Source: UMGS1696 sp964621165
Lineage (GTDB): Bacteria; Bacillota; Clostridia; Oscillospirales; CAG-272
Reading direction: 5' to 3'
Assembly (NCBI GenBank): GCA_964621165.1
Contig: CAZULC010000016.1
Location: forward strand, 1 to 45,912
Length of the DNA: 45,912 nt
Of the stretch, positions 6,909 through 16,313 are shown one piece after another. The notes beneath the pieces are model-generated. The model was not told the DNA's origin. It ran no database searches and saw only the letters and a program-made list of their open reading frames with translations. A program made the position numbers and the translations under genes. How positions within the stretch are numbered: position 1 is the first letter of the stretch; the number at the start of each line of letters is the position of its first letter.

Positions 6909-8576
6909 TCACTCATTTTCAAGATGTTCGTCGTACACCATTATCACCGGCGGGAATGCGTGGTCGGCTCCTTTAAGGTGGAGTCCCTTTTCGTAAGCAA
7001 GGCGGATTACAACCATTGGGACACAATTTGTTGCGTTTCTGTACCTACAGGTTTCCGGGATTCCAGTGAGCTGGACAGGAAGCGGCATTTTCTCACCCTT
7101 GAGGAATTCGCGGTATTTTCCGTCGCAGCTTTCTCTAAGTAATGCTATCGTCTCGTTGATTATTTCGTTTAAAACATCAAATTCAGCCTTGCTCAGAATG
7201 GGAATAAGCACCTTGAGTCTGCCATCGACTCTTTCGAAATAGCCGGATGAGATGAATCTTTCAATTGCACTGATAATCTCTGTGGGAATTTCATCCTCGG
7301 CAGGGTCTATGTTCTTCCATACATCCCACAGGAAACGCTGGATATAGTTGCAGTAATTATTAAATCCGCCAATGAACGCTTTGCCGCTATTGTCAAACAT
7401 ACGAGAGTCAAATTCATTCATGCATAACTCGATTTTGTCGTTGCCCGGGACTCCGAAGCGATTTATTATCCTTAGACCGCCTTTTATTTCGTAAATCCTG
7501 ACCTCGTCAAGGAGATGCTCGTCGATGTCGGCGGGTTTGTAGAAACCCATTGCGCGCCATCTGAATCCATCGTTGTGAAGGGGCATTTCTTCGTCATCTC
7601 TTATATCGAGAATCCGGTTGTCGGCGTTGAAGTATAGCTGAAGTGTTTTCAAAAGCATATGCCGCTCGAGGTCAACCCTTGAATCCAGCTCCAACGCTTT
7701 ATAAAAATCCTTCGCTCTGACCTTTTCAAGCATTCCCTCGAGGATGTTCCAGATTGTGTCAAAGTTATCCTCGGCGAACTTCTTCTGTTTCGGAAGTTTC
7801 TCGATTGCATCCTTGCTGTTGTAGATTATAAAATTGGTGTACACCTTGCCGGAATCGGTTTTTACCATCAGCTCCATCTCGCACAGCATGTCCACGATTG
7901 GCTCTATGTATGCCGCGGGAATGCTGATCATGCGTGAAAGCTCTGAGATTGTTACCGGCTTCTCGTATGCGAGTATGAGAAGGTTCTGCATGATGAGGTC
8001 GTTTTCGACTGTTGACTGCATATCCATTCTGACAGCGCCACTTGTGATTACGTTGAGTCTGCCGGGGATTACGTTTGTTTTTTCAATTGTCTGTCCTGTC
8101 ATAGTTTCCATTCCTTTCTTGACCTGTCGTCGTCCGGAGTCCAGCCTGCTTTTTACGGTTCCCTCCGGTATTTCCATAATTTCCGCTATTCGCTTTACAT
8201 CAAGTCCTGTAAAGTAGTACAGAATTATAACCTCCCGGGTGATTTTTGACAGATAGTTTACTTCCCTGCGGACCGCCGCTCTTTCTTCCTCGGCAAAGTC
8301 GTCGTCATCCTCATCCGTCGTTATGTCGTAAGCTGCGTCAAGCTGGACCACCGTGGGATATTTGTACTTTTTGCGGAAAAGATCGTTGATGACGTTCATC
8401 ATGGTGTTGCGGAGCCATATTTTGTAGTGCCTGATTACCCCGCCGCGTTTTTCGTAGGCAAGCGCACGGATAAAGGTCTCGCTTACTATATCTTCGGCAT
8501 CGAATTCATTTTCGATTTTCGCGCATGCAAGGCTCATGAGGTAGGTATAATATTCCGTCACAAAATTTTCTTCCAT
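6909..8576 (-). CDS. ECF-like sigma factor fused to a winged helix and a long C-terminal extension
   Basis: 555 aa from the ATG at 8576, which has a CAGGAGT ribosome site; the longer in-frame start at 8642 is rejected. Residues ~5-70 are sigma region 2 (FDAEDIVSETFIRAL, YKIWLRNTMMNVINDLFRKK). An acidic linker follows (residues 85-100). Residues ~108-157 are region 4 (LSKITREVIILYYFTGLDVKRI; IPEGTVKSRLDSGRRQVKKGM). Residues ~190-255 look like a winged helix-turn-helix of DtxR/ArsR type (PVTISELSRMISIPAAYIEPIVDML, then a KVYTNFII wing). About 300 residues of unrecognised sequence follow, with conserved-looking Trp, Tyr and Cys positions. Ordinary ECF factors are ~180 aa. The extension may sense a signal, making this a one-component sigma factor. 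The sigma domains are clear; the sensing role is inference. Confidence 0.85.
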   Translation of the reverse strand: MEENFVTEYYTYLMSLACAKIENEFDAEDIVSETFIRALAYEKRGGVIRHYKIWLRNTMMNVINDLFRKKYKYPTVVQLDAAYDITTDEDDDDFAEEERAAVRREVNYLSKITREVIILYYFTGLDVKRIAEIMEIPEGTVKSRLDSGRRQVKKGMETMTGQTIEKTNVIPGRLNVITSGAVRMDMQSTVENDLIMQNLLILAYEKPVTISELSRMISIPAAYIEPIVDMLCEMELMVKTDSGKVYTNFIIYNSKDAIEKLPKQKKFAEDNFDTIWNILEGMLEKVRAKDFYKALELDSRVDLERHMLLKTLQLYFNADNRILDIRDDEEMPLHNDGFRWRAMGFYKPADIDEHLLDEVRIYEIKGGLRIINRFGVPGNDKIELCMNEFDSRMFDNSGKAFIGGFNNYCNYIQRFLWDVWKNIDPAEDEIPTEIISAIERFISSGYFERVDGRLKVLIPILSKAEFDVLNEIINETIALLRESCDGKYREFLKGEKMPLPVQLTGIPETCRYRNATNCVPMVVIRLAYEKGLHLKGADHAFPPVIMVYDEHLENE

Positions 8577-8603
8577 TTGGTTACTCCTGAAATAAAGCGG
8601 TGT

Positions 8604-8615
8604 TGTATCGATACA
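8604..8615. promoter_or_regulatory. Perfect 12-bp palindrome at the sigma-gene start of transcription
   Basis: TGTATCGATACA is its own reverse complement and covers the expected start of transcription of the sigma-factor gene. It is a candidate operator, perhaps for the winged helix in the same protein. Confidence 0.45.
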
Positions 8616-8621
8616 CCTATA

Positions 8622-8647
8622 TAGTCGTAATAATTCGTCCAAGGTTC
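8622..8647 (-). promoter_or_regulatory. ECF-like promoter of the sigma-factor gene
   Basis: The minus strand reads CGAAC, 16 bases, CGACTATATA. The -35 GAAC is at plus 8644-8647 and the -10 CGACTA at plus 8622-8627. Layout and spacing match the site before the decayed serpin at 31349-31375, which suggests autoregulation. Confidence 0.5.
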
Positions 8648-8794
8648 GCGGATTTCTGAAAAAAATTATGAAAAATCAAAAAATGTTATATAACAGTACA
8701 ATAAATGCGATTAAATATTGCATGGATAACTTTGATTCTGGCTAAATATTTAAATTTTCACAGAAAAAACACATAATTGAGGTCACAATTGCTA

Positions 8795-8823
8795 TTGACA
8801 GTTTATTGGAATTTCGATAAAAT
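8795..8823 (+). promoter_or_regulatory. Promoter of the first ABC exporter operon
   Basis: TTGACA (8795-8800), 17 bases, TAAAAT (8818-8823); TATTAT overlaps at 8823-8828. The rest of the gap 8577-8864 is AT-rich with no gene seen. Confidence 0.75.
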
Positions 8824-8864
8824 ATTATATGACAGTTTTATATAATGGAGGTTAATATAATTTC

Positions 8865-10610
8865 ATGCTGAAAAGACTGGTAAAATGTATCGGAGAATAC
8901 AAGACTCCGACAATACTCACTCCTGTCTTAGTTATCGGCGAGGCTATAATCGAGTCGCTCATGCCATTTATTATAGCAAATCTGATAAACGATATCAATG
9001 CAGGATGTGAGCTTGAGAATATTGTAAAGAACGGAGTTGTTCTGCTTCTGATGGCGTGCATTTCACTGGTGTGCGGCGGAGCTGCGGGAATGACGGCTTC
9101 ACGTGCATCTGCCGGATTTGCGAAAAATCTGAGGAAAAAGCTGTTCTACAAGGTTCAGGATTTCTCCTTTGACAACATCGACAAGTTTTCGTCGGCTTCC
9201 CTTGTCACACGTATGACAACCGACGTGGCGAACGTGCAAATGGCGTTCATGATGATTATCCGGACGGCAGTTCGAAGCCCACTGTTGTTCATCTTCTCGA
9301 TCATCATGTCGTTCTACGTTGGCGGCCCCCTTGCAATGACATTTGTCATTGTAGTTCCCGTGCTGATAATAGGTCTTCTGCTCGTCGCGAAAAAGGCAAT
9401 GCCTGCATTCCATGCAGTGTTCAAGAAGTACGACAAGATGAACGAATCCATCGAGGAAAACGTGGCGGCTATGAGAACCGTCAAGGGCTTTGTCCGTGAG
9501 GATTACGAAAAGGAAAAATTCAACACGGCTTCCAACAACATCTGCAAGGACTTTACAAAAGCCGAGCGAATTGTGGCGTTCAACAACCCTCTTATGCAGG
9601 TATGTCTCTACTTCAACATGGTATTCATCCTGCTTGCTGGTTCTCGTTTGGTCATCACCTCACAGGGTCAGACTGTGGACGTTGGTCAGCTTTCCGCAGT
9701 GCTCACCTACGGCGTACAGATTCTCATGTCGCTGATGACGCTGTCCATGATTTACGTCATGATTACGATGTCCATAGAGTCTGCCCGGCGTATTGACGAG
9801 GTTCTGGTTGAAGAGTCAGCTCTCCACAATCCCGAGAATCCCGTTATGAATGTCAGGGACGGCTCCATTGACTTTGAAGACGTAAGTTTCAAGTACGCAA
9901 GCGACGCCGAGAGGTATGCTCTCGATGGAATCAACCTGCACATCAAATCCGGCGAGACCATCGGAATCATCGGTGGTACCGGCTCAAGCAAGTCCACATT
10001 TGTACAGCTTATTCCGAGACTTTACGATGTTTCAGTTGGCAAGGTCAAGGTCGGCGGAATCGACGTAAAGGATTACGACATTGCAGCCCTCCGCGACTCC
10101 GTGTCAATGGTGCTTCAGAAAAACGTGCTGTTCTCCGGCACAATCAAGGAAAACCTGCGTTGGGGTGACAAAGCGGCAACCGACAGTGACATCGAAGAGG
10201 CATGCCGTCTCTCGCAGGTACATGAGTTTGTCTCAGGCTTCCCGGACGGCTATGATACCATGATCGAGCAGGGCGGTACAAACGTCTCCGGTGGTCAGAA
10301 GCAACGGTTATGCATCGCACGTGCGCTTCTCAAGAGACCAAAAATATTAATTTTAGACGACTCCACCAGCGCGGTTGACACAAAAACCGACTCCCTGATC
10401 CGCGCGGGACTTGCGAAATACATACCCGAAACCACAAAAATCATAATTGCCCAGCGTATTTCCTCGGTTGAATCAGCCGACAGAATCATTGTTCTGGACA
10501 ATGGTAAAATTTCAGCCATAGGCAATCACGACGAACTGTTGAAGTCAAGCGATATTTACCGCGAGGTTTACGAACAGCAGACGAGAGGAGGTCACGCAGA
10601 TGAGGAATAA
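8865..10610 (+). CDS. ABC exporter half with degenerate ATP site (heterodimer subunit 1)
   Basis: 581 aa: a six-helix type IV exporter membrane domain (residues ~15-310) followed by an ATPase domain. The ATPase is non-canonical in the way of LmrC/BmrC/TM287-type subunits: Walker A reads GGTGSSKST, Walker B ends LDDSTSA with Asp in place of the catalytic Glu, and the H-loop is IIIAQRISS with Gln in place of His. The signature is VSGGQKQR. The protein should pair with the next gene product to give one active and one degenerate ATP site. GGAGG lies 13 bases before the ATG at 8865, an unusually long spacing. It overlaps the partner by 11 bases. The substrate is unknown; drug or lipid export is typical of the family. 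Confidence 0.9.
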   Translation: MLKRLVKCIGEYKTPTILTPVLVIGEAIIESLMPFIIANLINDINAGCELENIVKNGVVLLLMACISLVCGGAAGMTASRASAGFAKNLRKKLFYKVQDFSFDNIDKFSSASLVTRMTTDVANVQMAFMMIIRTAVRSPLLFIFSIIMSFYVGGPLAMTFVIVVPVLIIGLLLVAKKAMPAFHAVFKKYDKMNESIEENVAAMRTVKGFVREDYEKEKFNTASNNICKDFTKAERIVAFNNPLMQVCLYFNMVFILLAGSRLVITSQGQTVDVGQLSAVLTYGVQILMSLMTLSMIYVMITMSIESARRIDEVLVEESALHNPENPVMNVRDGSIDFEDVSFKYASDAERYALDGINLHIKSGETIGIIGGTGSSKSTFVQLIPRLYDVSVGKVKVGGIDVKDYDIAALRDSVSMVLQKNVLFSGTIKENLRWGDKAATDSDIEEACRLSQVHEFVSGFPDGYDTMIEQGGTNVSGGQKQRLCIARALLKRPKILILDDSTSAVDTKTDSLIRAGLAKYIPETTKIIIAQRISSVESADRIIVLDNGKISAIGNHDELLKSSDIYREVYEQQTRGGHADEE

Positions 10611-12504
10611 TCCTGAAAAGAGAAAAATCAACACTGGCTCCCTCATGCGGGTAATCAAGATGCTGTTCAGGTATTACCCAGTTCTGGTTCCGCTGACGGG
10701 AATCTGCATTATTTTTTCGGCAGCCGTGTCGTCAATACCCGCAATATTCCAGCAGAAGATCATTGGAATCATCGAGGTTTGGTTTACCTCCGGCGACTGG
10801 GACTCGGCAGCACGCGAAATCATGCCGCTGATTATCACGCTGATTGTACTGTACGTTGTTTCGATTATCGCAATGGTCACGTACACCCAGCTCACAGCGT
10901 ACATCACACAGGGATTTCTGTCGAAAATGCGTATTACTCTGTTTGACAAAATGCAGAATCTTCCTATAAAATACTTCGACACCCACCGCCACGGCGACAT
11001 CATGAGCTACTACACAAACGACATCGACACTCTGCGTCAGTTCGTTTCAAGCGCACTGCCAACGGTACTCCGCTCAGGCTCCATCGTCCTTGTGATTCTC
11101 TGCATTATGATTTACTACAGCGGCTGGCTGACCCTCCTTGTACTCCTCGGGGTTCTGGCGATGTACTTTGTATCGAAGAAAATCGGCGGCGGATCGTCAA
11201 AATACTTCATCCGTCAGCAGATTTCAATGGGTAAGGTCGAGGGCTACATTCAGGAAATGATGAGCGGTCAGAAGGTCGTCAAGGTCTTCAACCACGAAGA
11301 GGAATCCAAGGCGGGCTTTGACAAGCTCAACGACGCTCTGTTCGAGGACAGCTTCCGTGCGAACGCTTACGCTAATATGCTCGGTCCGATTATCATGAAC
11401 ATCGGCAACCTGATTTACGTCCTCACTGCAATCATCGGCGGCGTTCTGCTGATTTTACAGGTTCCCAACTTCAGCCTGTCCGGACTTCCGATTCAGATAA
11501 GCATTATCGTTCCCTTCCTCAACATGACGAAGCAGTTCACGGGCAACTTCAATACCCTTTCCCAGCAGATCAACTCTGTGGCAATGGCCGGAGCCGGAGC
11601 TGAGCGCGTATTCTCGCTGATGGATGAAGAACCCGAGGTTGACGACGGATATGTTACACTTGTAAATGTCAAGGATGACGGCAAGGGCAACGTTGTCGAA
11701 ACCACCGAGCGGAACCACAACTGGGCGTGGAAGCATCCTCACGGCGACGGAACCCTGACCTACACTCCCCTTCGCGGCGACGTGACCCTGACCGAGGTTG
11801 ACTTCTCCTACGATGGCGAAAAGCAGATTCTGTCAGATGTTTCGGTTTACGCAAAGCCCGGTCAGAAGGTGGCGTTTGTCGGTGCTACGGGCGCGGGTAA
11901 GACTACAATCACCAACCTGATCAACAGATTCTACGACATAGCCGACGGTAAAATCCGCTATGACGGAATCAACATCAACAAAATCAAGAAAAGCGACTTG
12001 CGGCGGTCCCTCGGCATCGTTTTACAGGATACGAACCTGTTCACGGGAACGGTGCTTGACAACATCCGCTACGGCAGACTCGACGCAACTGATGAGGACT
12101 GCTTTGAAGCCGCGCGGCTTGCAGGTGCTGACGACTTCATCAGACGTTTGCCCAAGGGCTATAATACCGAGCTTACCGGAAACGGAGCAAACCTGTCGCA
12201 GGGTCAGCGTCAGCTTATAGCAATCGCAAGGGCAGCAGTTGCCGACCCGCCGGTCATGATTCTCGACGAAGCTACATCATCAATTGACACGAGAACCGAA
12301 GCTATCGTTTCCCGGGGCATGGACAAGCTCATGGAAGGACGGACGGTGTTCGTCATCGCCCACAGACTGTCAACGGTCATGAACTCCGATGTGATTATGG
12401 TTCTCGACCACGGCAGAATTATCGAGCGCGGCAGTCATGATGAGCTTATTGCAAAGAAAGGCACGTATTATCAACTTTACACAGGCGCGTTTGAACTGGA
12501 ATGA
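10600..12504 (+). CDS. ABC exporter half with canonical ATPase (heterodimer subunit 2)
   Basis: 634 aa: six membrane helices, then an ATPase with intact motifs: GATGAGKTT Walker A, NLSQGQRQL signature, MILDEATSS Walker B with the catalytic Glu, and FVIAHRLSTV with the switch His. Before the ATPase is an insertion of about 40 residues, rich in charged residues and Trp (around WAWKHPHGDGT), seen in the LmrD-like branch. It overlaps the upstream half-transporter by 11 bases and pairs with it; hydrolysis would occur mainly at the site formed by this Walker B. The GAGGAGGTC ribosome site lies inside the upstream gene. A strong terminator follows. Confidence 0.92.
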   Translation: MRNNPEKRKINTGSLMRVIKMLFRYYPVLVPLTGICIIFSAAVSSIPAIFQQKIIGIIEVWFTSGDWDSAAREIMPLIITLIVLYVVSIIAMVTYTQLTAYITQGFLSKMRITLFDKMQNLPIKYFDTHRHGDIMSYYTNDIDTLRQFVSSALPTVLRSGSIVLVILCIMIYYSGWLTLLVLLGVLAMYFVSKKIGGGSSKYFIRQQISMGKVEGYIQEMMSGQKVVKVFNHEEESKAGFDKLNDALFEDSFRANAYANMLGPIIMNIGNLIYVLTAIIGGVLLILQVPNFSLSGLPIQISIIVPFLNMTKQFTGNFNTLSQQINSVAMAGAGAERVFSLMDEEPEVDDGYVTLVNVKDDGKGNVVETTERNHNWAWKHPHGDGTLTYTPLRGDVTLTEVDFSYDGEKQILSDVSVYAKPGQKVAFVGATGAGKTTITNLINRFYDIADGKIRYDGININKIKKSDLRRSLGIVLQDTNLFTGTVLDNIRYGRLDATDEDCFEAARLAGADDFIRRLPKGYNTELTGNGANLSQGQRQLIAIARAAVADPPVMILDEATSSIDTRTEAIVSRGMDKLMEGRTVFVIAHRLSTVMNSDVIMVLDHGRIIERGSHDELIAKKGTYYQLYTGAFELE

Positions 12505-12546
12505 GCGCGACTTGGATAAAATAACGGCATTAATTAACATTAAAGC

Positions 12547-12590
12547 AAAACAACACTCTTGATTCCTGAAAGCCATCGAGTGTTGTTTTT
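12547..12590 (+). terminator. Strong intrinsic terminator after the ABC operon
   Basis: AAAACAACACTC (12547-12558) pairs perfectly with GAGTGTTGTTTT (12578-12589) around a 19-base loop, with T-rich tails on the plus strand and A-rich sequence on the other side. Confidence 0.85.
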
Positions 12591-12594
12591 GTTT

Positions 12595-13232
12595 TCAGAT
12601 TAAGCCAAAGTGACGCACCAGCTTTTCGCAGACTTCATCACGGGTGTCGCGTCCGCCGTCCTCCCGAACGAGAGTGTAAAAGTCGCTGTTTGCGTAATTG
12701 TCGTAGTTTTCACGACTGTTTATCATCAGCGCTATGCCGTTTTTGTAATTTTCCATGACCGCCTCCGAGTCGTCACAGCTCTGGATTACGCTGAGGAGGA
12801 ACTGTTTTTCCGGGTCGGTGCGGTAGAAGAAACGCTCAACGTTCATGGACTATGGCGAGAGCATTATAGCGACGTGGCTGTAGTCGGAAATCTCGCGGAG
12901 CAACTCTACGGGAATAATTGTGTCGACAATGATTTTTTGTTCTGCGACGACAGCGATATCAATTGTGCGACCTCAAACTCCGCCGCTTCCCTTGCCGTTG
13001 TCGTGCATACAACGAGCGTATTCCTCCGGCGAGCGGGTGACGAATTCCTTCCAGTCCGCCATTGTATTGAAATAACAAAGTCCCGGCTGAATCTCGGGTT
13101 CCGTCACAATTTCTGAAACTGGTGAGTAGTAGTTTTCGCCGCAGTAAATCATGTCGTATCTTTCCGCAAGTATTTTTACCATTGTCGATTTGCCGCGTAG
13201 GTGGTCCTGTTGATGAAATATGCGTTTCTCAA
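12595..13232 (-). pseudogene. Decayed P-loop kinase/ATPase gene
   Basis: Joining reading frames gives one protein: a start near 13232 (TTG) reading LRNAYFINRTTYA, a GKST Walker A remnant, MVKILAERYDMIYCGENYY, EIQPGLCYFNTMADWKEF, then EVAQLISLS, IIVDT, LLREISDYSHVAIMLSP, and a tail from MNVERFFYRTDPEK to HFGLI. At least three frameshifts are needed (near 13196, 12985 and 12930). There is an in-frame TAG near 12849 where the reading SP-stop-S suggests a lost Gln codon, and the P-loop Gly before TT is Arg. It resembles small P-loop nucleoside or AAA-type kinases, but the exact family is uncertain. It sits 22 bases after the GH36 gene in the same direction, so it was probably the last gene of that operon. 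Confidence 0.75.
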
Positions 13233-13254
13233 GTAATATTTTATAATATTATTT

Positions 13255-15474
13255 TCAACTTTCATTTACTGTCTCCTGAATGTGAAGGACAACGCTGTCC
13301 CCGTCGCGGTAGTCCCTCGTCAGGTTCAGTCCGGCTCTCATCAACGTGTCGCCTGAATAAACACGGCTGTCCCCCTCGATTTTGTATTTTTTACCAGGGT
13401 CAAGTCCTTCAAGCTGTACGAAATAGACCGGGTGAATTGACGCGCGGATTACGACAATTGTAAACAATGCTTCCGTCCTGTCATCGGTCACGTACATCCA
13501 TGCCGCGCACTTGCCCACGTTGTAGTTGACCGCATCCGACGGGTGAATCAGACGGTAGAGGTTTCCTTCATTGATTATATGCCAGAAGCGGTGGTAGTCG
13601 TCGATTTGCTTCTTCATGAGGGCTTTTTCGTCGTCTGTCAGCTTCGTTAAGTCAAGCTCATACCCGAAAGCTCCCGCCATTGCGATATTTCCGCGGGTTG
13701 CAAATGATGTCGCGCGTCCGGTCTGGTGGTTGGGTGAGGCTGAAACGTGGCAGCTCATTGTTGATGCCGGATAGACCACGCTGGTGCCAAGCTGAATCTC
13801 GATTCGCTCCATGGCGTCGGTGTCGTCGCTGGTCCAATACTGGGGTGCGTAGTAGAGCATAGCTGGATCATATCGTCCACCGCCGCTTGCACATCCCTCG
13901 AGAAGCAGATGCGGGAACGCGGTGGTGATTCGCTCAAGCAGGTCGTAAAGTCCGAGAACGTAGCGGTGGAACATTTCCTTTTGTCTCTCGGGCGGCAGGA
14001 TAGCTGAGCCAACTTCGGTAAGGTTGCGGTTGAAATCCCACTTGACATAGGCTATATTGGCGTTTTTGATGATGTTTGACATTGCGTCAAAGATATAATC
14101 CCGCACATCCTCCCGGGTGATGTCGAGAACGTACTGGTTTCGCGCAAGTGATTTGTCCCGTCCTTCGATGTGAAGGCACCAGTCGGGGTGAGCTCTATAC
14201 AGACGGCTGTACGGTGAAATCATCTCCGGCTCGAACCAGATTCCGAACTTGAGTCCGAGGGCGTTCACCTTTTCGGTCATTTCCCTGAGTCCGCAACGGA
14301 TTTTGTTTTCGTTCACGAACCAGTCTCCGAGGGAGCTTCTGTCGTTGTTGCGCTCGCCGAACCAGCCGTCGTCCATGACAAGCATCTCGATTCCGACCTG
14401 CGCCGCGTCCTTCGCGATTGCAAGCAGTTTATCGTCATCAAAGTTGAAATATGTGGCTTCCCAATTGTTCACGAGAATCGGGCGTGGTTTATGCTTCCAT
14501 TCGCCTCGGCAGAGGTTATCCCTGTATAATTTGTGGAATGTGCGGGACATTTCGCCAAGTCCTTTGTCGGAATACACCAAAACCGCTTCGGGAGTGACGA
14601 ATTCTTCCCTGCTTTCAAGCCGCCACGAGAAGTCCACCGAATTAATACCGACGGTCATTCTCGCCATGCCGAAGGGGTCGGTGTCGCAGTCGATTGAGAA
14701 ATTTCCGGAGTAAATCAGGCTGAATCCGTACGCATCGCCGTGGTTTTCGTCGCAGTTTTTTGAAACGAGGGCGGCGAAGGGGTTGTGGTGATGGCTGGAG
14801 GAGCCACGTTTGCTTGAAACTGATATGGTGCCGTGATGAAGCGGGGTCCGTTCAACGTGGCGTTCCCTGCCCCATGTGCCGTAGAGGTGGAGAAAATCGT
14901 ATTCGCCGTATGTAAAGTCGACGTTTGCGCTGACGGCTTTTTCGATGTCCATAATGTCAAGTGAAGTGTTGCGGATGACGGTTCTGCGGGTTATCGCGTT
15001 TACTTTTATCATGACAGTATAGTAAAGCACGGCTTCCGCACCCGTCACCTTATCTCGGCAGGTAATTTCGAGGGTGTCAGCTTCGTCGTCAGCGTTCAGG
15101 TAAACCGCGGGTTGTTTGTCGAGAGTTGGTTTACCATTGTAGATTTTGTGGGAGACATAGCGAAAATCCGTAGCGGTATTTCCGGCACAGTTGCGTATTG
15201 AAACAGCCGACGGTCGGAAGTCGCCGCATAGGTTTCCAGGATATTCGAATGGCGCGATGTCGCAGGAGAACCAGTGGTAGGGCACGTCGGGAGAGTTGGG
15301 GACGATTGAGTCGTGATTTACCTTTACGAGAAGATAATCAACGTCGTCATCGCTGATGTATGCGCCATAATATAGGTGCAGAAGATAGCCGCCGTCGAAT
15401 ATTTTTATGATATATGACGTTTCATTTGCGTCTAACTTGAATGTTTTGTTATTTTTGTTGAATTTTATGCTCAT
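13255..15474 (-). CDS. GH36 alpha-galactosidase
   Basis: 739 aa from the ATG at 15474, four bases after the GDPD stop; a TTG start at 15501 would overlap that gene. It has a beta-sandwich N-terminal domain and a TIM barrel with the GH36 nucleophile in YVKWDFNRN (D480) and the acid/base in WTSDDTDA (about D550), plus LEGCASGGGRYDPAML. Length and spacing fit the ~720-740 aa group typified by AgaSK and Bacillus AgaB. There is no signal peptide, so it acts in the cytoplasm on imported alpha-galactosides such as melibiose or raffinose. It is encoded with an MFS transporter in a four-gene operon, which supports that role. Activity towards alpha-N-acetylgalactosaminides cannot be excluded by eye. 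Confidence 0.93.
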   Translation of the reverse strand: MSIKFNKNNKTFKLDANETSYIIKIFDGGYLLHLYYGAYISDDDVDYLLVKVNHDSIVPNSPDVPYHWFSCDIAPFEYPGNLCGDFRPSAVSIRNCAGNTATDFRYVSHKIYNGKPTLDKQPAVYLNADDEADTLEITCRDKVTGAEAVLYYTVMIKVNAITRRTVIRNTSLDIMDIEKAVSANVDFTYGEYDFLHLYGTWGRERHVERTPLHHGTISVSSKRGSSSHHHNPFAALVSKNCDENHGDAYGFSLIYSGNFSIDCDTDPFGMARMTVGINSVDFSWRLESREEFVTPEAVLVYSDKGLGEMSRTFHKLYRDNLCRGEWKHKPRPILVNNWEATYFNFDDDKLLAIAKDAAQVGIEMLVMDDGWFGERNNDRSSLGDWFVNENKIRCGLREMTEKVNALGLKFGIWFEPEMISPYSRLYRAHPDWCLHIEGRDKSLARNQYVLDITREDVRDYIFDAMSNIIKNANIAYVKWDFNRNLTEVGSAILPPERQKEMFHRYVLGLYDLLERITTAFPHLLLEGCASGGGRYDPAMLYYAPQYWTSDDTDAMERIEIQLGTSVVYPASTMSCHVSASPNHQTGRATSFATRGNIAMAGAFGYELDLTKLTDDEKALMKKQIDDYHRFWHIINEGNLYRLIHPSDAVNYNVGKCAAWMYVTDDRTEALFTIVVIRASIHPVYFVQLEGLDPGKKYKIEGDSRVYSGDTLMRAGLNLTRDYRDGDSVVLHIQETVNES

Positions 15475-15478
15475 ATGT

Positions 15479-16312
15479 TTACTCAATTCTGATTTTTTCA
15501 AAAATCGGTACGGCGTTTTCTTTGATTGCCATTTTGTACATTTCCTGATTTCTTACAGTCCATACAAACCGCTTGGTTTTATGCAGATTCACACACAGCC
15601 AGATCGGGAAAAAACGCCGTCGGTCGAGGTTGTACGCCACAAAATCCGGTTTTGTCATGCAGTTCAGGACGAGGGACGACAGAATTATATTGAGCGGCGT
15701 CGTTTTGACTTCCCGGCAGATGTTTGTGATGAGAATTCCGCGCGGAACTTCCGGCCTGTTGATTCTATACCAGCGCAGAAGCATTGGATTGAAGGACTCT
15801 ATTATATATTTACCGTTATATCCACGTAAAATCTCATCAGCTTTCAGGCATAATGACGCGTCAGTGTTCTCGCCTTTCAGTTCTACAAGAATGGGAACTT
15901 TGCCGTCGACTGTCTGTAATACTTCCTTTAATGTAGGAATTGTTTCATCAGTTGGCGTTTGATTACCGTTTTCGTCATAGGAATACAGTCGGAGATTTTT
16001 CAGCTCGCCGAGTGTCAAATCACTTAGTTTAGCGTCAACACCCGTCATTCGCCTCAGGGAGTAGTCGTGAAACACCATCACTTCCCCGTTCTTCGACAAT
16101 AGTAAATCAAGTTCGATTCCGTAACCTCGGTCAGCTGCTTTTTTGAACGCGGTCAGCGAATTTTCGGGAATGCCGCCGCCGTGAAGTCCGCGATGTGCGT
16201 ACGGTGTCAGCAGGATTTCGTCAAATTCACGGGGTTTATTCGGCTTGATCAGTACGGCAGCGTAAACCGTAAAGATGACAAGCAATATTAATATTATGTA
16301 AATGGCCATCAT
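15479..16312 (-). CDS. Membrane-anchored glycerophosphodiester phosphodiesterase
   Basis: 277 aa from the ATG at 16312, one base after the MFS stop, with its GGGAG site inside the MFS gene. One N-terminal membrane helix (residues ~3-20) precedes a GDPD TIM barrel: AHRGLHGGGIPENSL with the catalytic His and metal-binding Glu, then IELDLLLSKNGEVMVFHD with the second catalytic His, and LVELKG. It hydrolyses glycerophosphodiesters to glycerol-3-phosphate and an alcohol, as in lipid or teichoic-acid turnover. The place in an alpha-galactoside operon raises the possibility that the substrate is a galactosyl-glycerol phosphate; that is inference. Confidence 0.9.
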   Translation of the reverse strand: MMAIYIILILLVIFTVYAAVLIKPNKPREFDEILLTPYAHRGLHGGGIPENSLTAFKKAADRGYGIELDLLLSKNGEVMVFHDYSLRRMTGVDAKLSDLTLGELKNLRLYSYDENGNQTPTDETIPTLKEVLQTVDGKVPILVELKGENTDASLCLKADEILRGYNGKYIIESFNPMLLRWYRINRPEVPRGILITNICREVKTTPLNIILSSLVLNCMTKPDFVAYNLDRRRFFPIWLCVNLHKTKRFVWTVRNQEMYKMAIKENAVPIFEKIRIE

Positions 16313-16313
16313 G

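Noticed and set aside
12610..13116. Plus-strand open frame of 168 codons
   Set aside because: It lies antisense to the decayed P-loop kinase, whose protein sense is clear on the minus strand; no ribosome site or family match.
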